From a bacterium (lineage in GTDB: Bacteria > B130-G9): a DNA stretch of 18,793 nucleotides. The notes below the pieces were generated by a model. It was given only the letters and a program-made list of their open reading frames with translations. It did no database searches and was not told the origin of the DNA. This document shows positions 7,334 through 13,552 of this stretch, piece by piece. The translations under genes and the position numbers were made by a program. The stretch spans positions 1 through 18,793 of the forward strand of contig DATLAJ010000005.1 of NCBI GenBank assembly GCA_035527515.1, written 5' to 3'. Each line of letters starts with the position of its first letter. Position 1 is the first letter of the stretch.

Positions 7334-8301
7334 TGGCAAGAGGGTGGCTTACGCAGATAAGAGACACTCTGTTCAGAAAAGCGTTGCGTGAGCAACTTCT
7401 TCCGCAGGATATCGGTGAACTGCCAGCTGAAGAGCTTGCTGAGATACTTGGGATGTCTGTCGAAGAAATCAGTGAGGCCATCCTGTTCGCTCAGGAGCCA
7501 GTGCCATTGCAGACCCGCGTGAACGGGTACGAAGAAACCTGCATCGAGGACCTGATTGAGGACAAGAAGATAATCTCCCCGGCCGACGCGTTCGATCGTC
7601 AGAACCTCAGGGAGATCACTCACCAGCTTCTGAGAGAGCATCTGACGCTGCGCGAGGAGATGATAATTATGCTCAGATTCGGCATCCAGGCCGGATACGA
7701 ACACACCCCTGAGGAGGCTGGCGTCATGTTCAACGTCACGCGCCAATGCATCGACGGGATCGAGGCAAAGGCCCTCAGGAAGCTGCGGTATCCGCCGAGG
7801 CGCAAGTTGCTGGAGGAATTTCGTGAATATCCGGCTCACGCAGTTGAGGTGAGGACTGGGAGGCCGTCGAAGCGAGCAGGCGAGAGAATCCCGCCACAGC
7901 GGACAGCCGAGGATGAGATCCGCCAAATGAGCGAGGATGAGATCTTAAAGCTAGAGGCAGAGTCTGTGCAGATCGGACATAAACTGGCCAGCATCTTCGA
8001 ACAGGCTGAAGGTCTCGCGGGCGGCGAGGCCAACGTCCCTTCCAAGAAGTGCCCGGAGGGTGAGATCGGCCTCGGTTCACGATACCAAGCGCTTCTGAAG
8101 CAGTTGTTGCGACGCAAATCATGGGATAGGAAGAGCTTTGAAAGCCTTGTGCGCCAACATGGTTTTATGGTATCAGATGCTATTGGGACGATAAACGAGT
8201 GGGCCGACCAGGCACTTGGAGATTTCCTGATAGAGGACGGGGAGCCGGTGGTCCTGAATCTTTCACTGTTGAGGAAAGCTCTCGATGAACAAACCCATTA
8301 A
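7333..8301 (+). CDS. Sigma-70 region 3-4 fused to a TerB-C-like domain
   Basis: A 322-residue protein of two parts. Residues about 20-155 follow the C-terminal half of a primary sigma factor: region 3 (LPAEELAEILGMSVEEISEA, 30-49, then FAQEPVPLQT), the 3.2 linker (IEDLIEDKKIISPADAF) and region 4 (LTLREEMIIMLRFGI, then HTPEEAGVMFNVTRQCIDGI and EAKALRKLRYP). Regions 1 and 2 are missing, so it could not melt a -10 element by itself. Residues about 195-317 resemble TerB-C: a helix KLEAESVQIGHKLASIF, then LLKQLLRRKSWDRKSFESLV, AIGTINEWADQALGDFLIED and a VVLNLSLL end. TerB-C normally closes TerB-N/TerB proteins that neighbour the same ATPase and helicase. TTG 7327 and GTG 7330 are alternative starts. 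ATG 7333 overlaps the upstream stop, which fits coupled translation; AAGGAG at 7306-7311 is too distant to act directly. It overlaps the next gene by 17 nt. Confidence 0.75.
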   Translation: MARGWLTQIRDTLFRKALREQLLPQDIGELPAEELAEILGMSVEEISEAILFAQEPVPLQTRVNGYEETCIEDLIEDKKIISPADAFDRQNLREITHQLLREHLTLREEMIIMLRFGIQAGYEHTPEEAGVMFNVTRQCIDGIEAKALRKLRYPPRRKLLEEFREYPAHAVEVRTGRPSKRAGERIPPQRTAEDEIRQMSEDEILKLEAESVQIGHKLASIFEQAEGLAGGEANVPSKKCPEGEIGLGSRYQALLKQLLRRKSWDRKSFESLVRQHGFMVSDAIGTINEWADQALGDFLIEDGEPVVLNLSLLRKALDEQTH

Positions 8302-9604
8302 ACAAAGGGAACGAAGCGCCATATTGCAGTCGCTCCGCGCGGGAGTGGTACCCAAGATAGGCCTTCAGCATATTCAGGTGGGGAGAAAGGACGAGGTCGA
8401 GGCCATCATTCGCGACCTAGATCTCATCGCCGAGGGCGGCTCTACGGTGCGACTCGTCATAGGCCGTTATGGGTCTGGCAAGAGTTTTCTGCTGAACCTC
8501 TCCAGAATACTGGCCCTGCACAAGAGGTTTGTCGTTGTTCAGGCGGATCTAACGACGGACCGCAGGCTGTACTCCAGGCAGGGACAGGCACGAGCCTTGT
8601 ATGCGGAACTGATGCAGAACATGGCAGTTCTATCGAGACCGATGGGTGGGGCGATAGCAAGCGTTGTGGAGAGGTGGGTATCGGATGTCGATTTCCGGGT
8701 CAGGGAGTCCGGCGGAACTGAGGAAGATGTTGGCAAGGAGATACATAAGCGACTGAGGCCCTTGCAGGACTTGGTGAGCGGCTACGACTTCGCCAACGTT
8801 GCTATCAGGTACCTTCAGGGCTTTCACAGTCAGGACGACCTGTTAATGGCATACGCGCTTCGCTGGCTGCGCGCTCAATACACCACCAAGACCGAGGCAA
8901 GACAAGATTTAGGCGTCAGGTCGATCATTGACGATCGGAATATCTATGATTATTTGAAGCTCGTGGCGGCGTTCGTCCGCATGGCCGGATATGCCGGGCT
9001 TCTGGTAAACATAGATGAGATGGGGGTGCTCTCTCACCGGTTGAGCAATTCGCGGGCGAGAAATGGGAATTATGAGGTGCTTCTGAGAGTGGTCAACGAC
9101 TGCAATCAGGGCAATGTAAGCGGGATCGGATTTCTCTTCGCTGGGACCGACTCATTCCTTGAGGACCGCCGTAGAGGGCTCTATAGCTATGAAGCGCTCG
9201 CCACGAGGCTTGCGGAGAACCCTTTTGCCGTGGAGGGACGGAAGGATTTCTCAGGGCCGGTCATCCGTATAGGGAACCTATCTCCCGAACACCTCTATGT
9301 TCTACTTCTTAACATCAGAAACGTCTTTGCCAGTGGCGATCCGAGCAAGCATCTCGTGCCCGACGAGGCGCTGAAGGAGTTCATGATTCATTGCTCAAAG
9401 AAACTGGGCTCTGATTATTACCTCACTCCTCGTGAGGCGGCCATGGAGTTCGTGGGCTTTCTGTCGATTCTTGACCAGAACCCAGAAATGGCTTGGAAGA
9501 CCCTCCTGTCCAGAACCAAGACCACGTCAGGTGCTGACCAGAAAAGCCCCTCACGGGTTCCAGATGACGATCGAAACGGTGATCTCAAGGCATTCAAGCT
9601 ATAA
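8285..9604 (+). CDS. BrxD/DUF2791-type P-loop ATPase
   Basis: A 439-residue ATPase of the family found as BrxD in BREX loci and beside TerB-N/TerB-C proteins. The N-terminal VGRKDEVEAIIRDL is followed by Walker A GRYGSGKS (60-67) and, after an insert, Walker B LLVNIDEMG (D244, E245). FLFAGTDSFLEDRRRGLYSY near 283-302 is the family's sensor-like segment. The C-terminal part (SPEHLYVLLLNIRNVFA, then YYLTPREAAMEFVGFL) looks like an AAA+ lid with a winged-helix tail. It probably loads or powers a DNA-bound complex with the helicase encoded next. GAGGA 9 nt before ATG 8285 supports the start. The TAA overlaps the helicase ATG by one base (TAATG). The assignment to the family is firm; the name BrxD would imply a complete BREX locus, which is not here. 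Confidence 0.85.
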   Translation: MNKPIKQRERSAILQSLRAGVVPKIGLQHIQVGRKDEVEAIIRDLDLIAEGGSTVRLVIGRYGSGKSFLLNLSRILALHKRFVVVQADLTTDRRLYSRQGQARALYAELMQNMAVLSRPMGGAIASVVERWVSDVDFRVRESGGTEEDVGKEIHKRLRPLQDLVSGYDFANVAIRYLQGFHSQDDLLMAYALRWLRAQYTTKTEARQDLGVRSIIDDRNIYDYLKLVAAFVRMAGYAGLLVNIDEMGVLSHRLSNSRARNGNYEVLLRVVNDCNQGNVSGIGFLFAGTDSFLEDRRRGLYSYEALATRLAENPFAVEGRKDFSGPVIRIGNLSPEHLYVLLLNIRNVFASGDPSKHLVPDEALKEFMIHCSKKLGSDYYLTPREAAMEFVGFLSILDQNPEMAWKTLLSRTKTTSGADQKSPSRVPDDDRNGDLKAFKL

Positions 9605-11853
9605 TGTGCTCGCGGAGGTCCGTCTTGCCCGAGAGCAATCAGAGAGCCTTCGACCTTCTGCATGCCTCGATCCAACGAAAGCTGTACGACATGAAGTGGA
9701 CCGAGCTTCGGCCAATTCAGGTCGATGCCATTCGAGAGATAATCTTAGCGAGAAGTAATCGCATCGTCATTTCAGCCCAGACAGCGGGCGGCAAAACCGA
9801 GGCGGCTTTTCTGCCGATACTTTCAGAGATCGTTGACGACTGCTCTGAGGGCGTCAGGGCGCTTTATGTGGGCCCTTTGAAGGCACTCATTAACGACCAG
9901 TTTCGGAGATTAGAGGACCTGTGTCAGCGCGCCTCTATCCCTGTCTGGAGATGGCATGGAGATGTAGGCCAGTCGTCCAAGAAGTCCTTGCTCAAGAGCC
10001 CCTCGGGCGTGCTGCTCATCACCCCCGAATCACTGGAATCTATGTTCATCAATCGGCCACAACATATCGATAAATTATTCCGCAGGCTTTCTTTTATTGT
10101 TATCGACGAGATGCATTCATTCATGGGCCCAGAGAGGGGAGCACATCTCAAGAACCTCATTCACCGGCTGACCCCCAGATCAAGAGAGAAGGTCGGCATC
10201 ATTGGTCTTTCTGCCACTCTAGGCGACATGAAGCACGCCTGCGACTGGGTCTGCCTCGATCAGAGCGAGAGGGCTTCCTTAATAGACGATCATACTGAAG
10301 AGAAGTCAGTCCGCTACGTGATCCATGGGTATCTTAGGCCGAAGGAAGACCGATCGAGAGATAAGGTGGCGCCACAGGGGAGGCGTGCTGAGGTTCGCGA
10401 CCCTGAGGCCACAGCTGCCGATCAGCAGCTAGCTTCTGACATCTACAATGCCTTTAGGGGCAAGACAGCGCTAATCTTCGCTAACAGCAAGGTCAAACTG
10501 GAGTTCTTTGCCGACCTAGTGAGCAGAATATCTCAGCGCAAAGGGCTACCTAATCCTTTTCGGGTTCATCATGGTTCACTTGGGAAGGGCGTGCGTGAGG
10601 ATGCCGAGGGTGAACTGCGATCTGATCGCCCCACTTCGGTCTTCTGCTCCAGCACACTCGAGATGGGTATTGATGTCGGGAACGTGTCCATTATTGGCCA
10701 AATCGGTCCTCCCTGGTCAGTGAGTTCGCTGATCCAGCGCTTGGGGAGAAGCGGACGTGATCCTAACCAGCCCTCCATAATGAGAATGTTCATCGATGAG
10801 TATGAGCCCGGGAAGAGCACTCCAATAGTCAGGCGCCTTTACCCCGGCCTTCTTCAGGCCATAGCGATGTCAGAATTGATGCTTCAGAAGTGGTGTGAGC
10901 CCCCAGATCTGGGCAGAATACACGCTTCCACTCTGATACATCAAATAATGAGCATGATCGCTGAGACTGGGGGACTGAAAGCCGACCGGCTTTTTCAGAG
11001 GCTAATCGAGAACGGCGCATTCAAGAATGTAAGCAGAGAGATGTTTATCCGGGTCTTGCGCTGCCTTGGAGATAAGGACGTGGTCGAACAGATGCCTGAG
11101 GGCGATCTAATCCTCGGAATTGAGGGGGAGCGAGTAGTTAGGAGGTTCGACTTCTACGCCGCCTTTCGGGTTGATGAAGAGATTCGTGTCATGCACAAGA
11201 ACAAGTGCATTGGAAGCGTACTCCTTTATCCCGGCCTCGCAGCGGATGGCTTCCTTATCCTGGCCGGGCGCCGGTGGAAGATCCTGGAGGTTGACAGAAA
11301 GCGAAGGGAGATCCTAGTGACCCCCTCAAAGGGCGGTCGGCTTCCTTTCTTCTCTGGCAGCCACGGACCCGATGTTCATCCCGCTATCAGAAAGAAAATG
11401 CGGGAGGTCTTATTGTCGGCTGGGACGATCGCATATCTTGACCCCCAAAGCAGAGAACTCTTGGAATACGCTCGCGGCGTAGCTAAGGATTCCAAGTTGA
11501 GCGAGGCCTGCTTCTACAGGGAGGGGTCCACGATTACATGGTTTACATGGACGGGCTCACGCATAAACAGGACCCTGATGGCTCTTGGGCGTTTCTACGG
11601 CAATATGGACGTTTCGGACGAAGGCATCGCTCTGAAGTTCGACAGGACCTCAGTAGAGAAGATACGTGAAACCTATAAGGGATTTCTTGAAAGATGTCCC
11701 ACGGTGGTTGAGTTGGCAGCAAGATTCCCCTCTCTCGAGCAGGAGAAGTTTGACCACCATCTCTCTGATGCTCTGCTAGCCGAGGTTTTTGCGAACAACT
11801 GTCTTGACACAGAAGCCGCGAAAAAACTGATTGAATCGCTAAACGTCCGGTGA
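9604..11853 (+). CDS. Lhr-like superfamily 2 DEAD/DEAH helicase of BREX/TerB-type systems
   Basis: A 749-residue helicase. It shows a Q-motif-like LRPIQVDAI (35-43), motif I AQTAGGKTE (58-66), Ia LYVGPLKALINDQ, motif II DEMH (168-171), motif III SAT (203-205), IV-like LIFANSKVKLE, motif V CSSTLEMGIDVG and motif VI QRLGRSGR (378-385). Beyond the two RecA domains, a winged helix and an Lhr-like C-terminal region follow (RVDEEIRVMHKNKCIGSVLL, GFLILAGRRWKILEVDRKR, then the WTGSRINRTLMALG block). Such helicases translocate on DNA with ATP and pair with DUF2791 ATPases in BREX-like loci. ATG 9604 overlaps the ATPase stop. An in-frame TTG at 9625 has a stronger site (GGAGG at 9614-9618, 6-nt spacing) and may be the true start, losing seven residues. 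No catalytic motif is missing. Confidence 0.9.
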   Translation: MCSRRSVLPESNQRAFDLLHASIQRKLYDMKWTELRPIQVDAIREIILARSNRIVISAQTAGGKTEAAFLPILSEIVDDCSEGVRALYVGPLKALINDQFRRLEDLCQRASIPVWRWHGDVGQSSKKSLLKSPSGVLLITPESLESMFINRPQHIDKLFRRLSFIVIDEMHSFMGPERGAHLKNLIHRLTPRSREKVGIIGLSATLGDMKHACDWVCLDQSERASLIDDHTEEKSVRYVIHGYLRPKEDRSRDKVAPQGRRAEVRDPEATAADQQLASDIYNAFRGKTALIFANSKVKLEFFADLVSRISQRKGLPNPFRVHHGSLGKGVREDAEGELRSDRPTSVFCSSTLEMGIDVGNVSIIGQIGPPWSVSSLIQRLGRSGRDPNQPSIMRMFIDEYEPGKSTPIVRRLYPGLLQAIAMSELMLQKWCEPPDLGRIHASTLIHQIMSMIAETGGLKADRLFQRLIENGAFKNVSREMFIRVLRCLGDKDVVEQMPEGDLILGIEGERVVRRFDFYAAFRVDEEIRVMHKNKCIGSVLLYPGLAADGFLILAGRRWKILEVDRKRREILVTPSKGGRLPFFSGSHGPDVHPAIRKKMREVLLSAGTIAYLDPQSRELLEYARGVAKDSKLSEACFYREGSTITWFTWTGSRINRTLMALGRFYGNMDVSDEGIALKFDRTSVEKIRETYKGFLERCPTVVELAARFPSLEQEKFDHHLSDALLAEVFANNCLDTEAAKKLIESLNVR

Positions 11854-12056
11854 CTTTCTCACTCGCGGACGAGGCCGGAGAACCCCATGAAGGCAAGAGA
11901 GAGGATGCCGGCAGTGATGAGGCCTATCGAGACCCCTTCAAGGCCTTGGGCACGTCCATCATCTTGAGGCGCACGGGGCACTACCTGTTCATCCTATCTG
12001 GCACTATCAGGATGGTCCCCGAGCAGCTCTTGCCCGATTACGACTCCAACGACTAA
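11850..12056 (+). CDS. Unrecognised 68-residue protein coupled to the helicase
   Basis: A short frame beginning with GTG at 11850, overlapping the helicase stop by four bases (GTGA), the classic coupling arrangement. I recognise no family. The first 30 residues are polar and charged. ALGTSIILRRTGHYLFILSG is more hydrophobic and may form a beta hairpin or short membrane-proximal segment; the tail is acidic (PDYDSND). The overlap and the lack of any competing gene favour a real coding sequence, and its place would make it the last member of the accessory operon. There is no independent ribosome binding site, and codon signal over so short a length is weak. It could instead be the relic of a longer protein. 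Confidence 0.4.
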   Translation: MTFSLADEAGEPHEGKREDAGSDEAYRDPFKALGTSIILRRTGHYLFILSGTIRMVPEQLLPDYDSND

Positions 12057-12073
12057 TATATAGGAAACTCAGG

Positions 12074-13507
12074 CTAGTAGTGGTGGTGGGTCTGCATGAC
12101 AGGTAGTTTTTGCAGGACGAACCTCGCCTTCTTAAGCGCCTCGCCCGGGGACCTCATGAGCTCCGCCAGCCACTTGGCGACGTTGCGAGGCGAGGTGAGT
12201 TTTCTCCGGGACCTGTAGGCCTCGATCTTGCGCTTGTATTCGTTGATCTCATCAATCGTCAGGTGCTGCAAGTGCATGTTGACGTTGCCGACCTCGCGGT
12301 TGAGAGCGGTGTCAAACTCCTCATAGGCTATCTCATTCTTGAGAAGGTGGTTCTCCACGGCCCAGTCGTAAATGTCCTTGCCGGGCATCGCGGTGCAGTA
12401 ATAGACGGTTAGGTCGTCGGGCTTTATTCTCCTGATGAGCTGGTAGGTCATCTCAAGGTCCTCCAGAGTCTCCATCGGTGCCCCGAGCATTACATTAGAG
12501 GTAGGCTCGATTCCGGCCTTGTGGCACCAAGAAAACGCCCGCTCAACGACAGTGATGTCCACCTCTTTGCGGTAAAACTTGAGTATCCTGGGCGAGCCGC
12601 TCTCCACGCCGAAACTGATGCACTCGCATCCGACATCTCTCATCAGTTTGAGCATCTCGTAGGTAACGCCGTCCGCTCTGGTATTGCAGTGCCAATGAAA
12701 CTTGATCTTCCTTTCTTTGATCAAGTCGTGGAACTCGCTTATCCACTCGATGCCAGGCTCCGTGAACGTGTCGTCCTTGAAATAGACGCGGCGTTTCCTG
12801 CCAACGGCGTCGAGCACGTATTCCAGCTCGTCAACCACGTGTCTGGGACCCCTGCTGCGTGCCGTCCCGAACAACAACGGCAGCGAAGGCGCGCAGTAGA
12901 TGCACTTAGCGTTGCAGCCACGGGTCGCTAACATCGCGACCTCGAAGCGCCAACCATCACGGCCATCAATATACTTCTCATATTCGATGATGCTCCTGTC
13001 AGGAAATGGAACCGTATCAAGGTCCTGGATGAACGGCATTCGCTCGTTCACGACCATCTTGCCATTTTCCTTGTAGGCCAGTCCTCTGGTCGCCTTGCGT
13101 TCTTTCTCATCCCCTGCTTCCAAGAAAGCCTGAAATGAAAGCTCGGCCTCGCCCTGAAAAGCGTATTGAAATCCGCTGTCAAGAACCTCGTGAGGCCAGA
13201 ACGTGGCGTGAGGCCCCCCTGCAATGAACGTCGCGTCGGGGTTCACCTTCGTAATATAGTCCATGACTGTCTTGGCCTTGCCAAACAAAGGAGAGGAAAC
13301 CGTCATGCCAACGAGATCAGATTCTGATACGTCTTTGTCAAGGCAGGACAAGTCGTCCCGGAACGTGAGGTCGTGGAACCTGACGTCGTAACCGTTCTGT
13401 TTGAGGAGCGCAACCAGGGTCATAATGCCGAGGGGTTCCGCAAGCCCATTGGCCTCGAACCACTTGTAGCGAGGATATATCAGCGTTACTGTTTTGAAAG
13501 CACCCAC
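12074..13507 (-). CDS. B12-binding-domain radical SAM protein
   Basis: A 477-residue radical SAM enzyme of the BchE/HpnJ-like class. Residues about 5-140 form a cobalamin-binding-type Rossmann domain (LIYPRYKWFEANGLAEPLG, then LVGMTVSSPLFGKAK and FIAGGPHATFWPHEVLD). The usual DxHxxG histidine loop is not evident, so cobalamin binding is uncertain. The cluster-binding cysteines are C198, C202 and C205 in RGCNAKCIYC. The barrel continues with YFKDDTF, CECISFGVESG and SNVMLGAPMET. Relatives catalyse methylations, cyclisations or hopanoid and tetrapyrrole changes; the substrate is unknown. The start is GTG, with GGAGG about 8 nt upstream. It lies 45 nt downstream of lon on the same strand and probably shares its transcript. 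A 6-bp inverted repeat (AAGAAC/GTTCTT) spans the lon stop in that gap. Confidence 0.9.
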   Translation of the reverse strand: MGAFKTVTLIYPRYKWFEANGLAEPLGIMTLVALLKQNGYDVRFHDLTFRDDLSCLDKDVSESDLVGMTVSSPLFGKAKTVMDYITKVNPDATFIAGGPHATFWPHEVLDSGFQYAFQGEAELSFQAFLEAGDEKERKATRGLAYKENGKMVVNERMPFIQDLDTVPFPDRSIIEYEKYIDGRDGWRFEVAMLATRGCNAKCIYCAPSLPLLFGTARSRGPRHVVDELEYVLDAVGRKRRVYFKDDTFTEPGIEWISEFHDLIKERKIKFHWHCNTRADGVTYEMLKLMRDVGCECISFGVESGSPRILKFYRKEVDITVVERAFSWCHKAGIEPTSNVMLGAPMETLEDLEMTYQLIRRIKPDDLTVYYCTAMPGKDIYDWAVENHLLKNEIAYEEFDTALNREVGNVNMHLQHLTIDEINEYKRKIEAYRSRRKLTSPRNVAKWLAELMRSPGEALKKARFVLQKLPVMQTHHHY

Positions 13508-13552
13508 TCAACCACCTCCGACTAGATTAAGAACCGTGCAGCACACTTGAGC

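Noticed and set aside
7067-12056. A complete BREX or Pgl system
   Set aside because: Only the ATPase and helicase relatives are present; PglZ, PglX, BrxC/PglY and BrxB are absent from the window, and flanking genes are housekeeping.
12057-12073. Shared terminator between the convergent 68-residue gene and the radical SAM gene
   Set aside because: The gap is only 17 nt and shows no stem-loop or T run.
12521-12931. 136-codon plus-strand open frame
   Set aside because: It is antisense to the radical SAM gene across its CxxxCxxC region; no independent signal.
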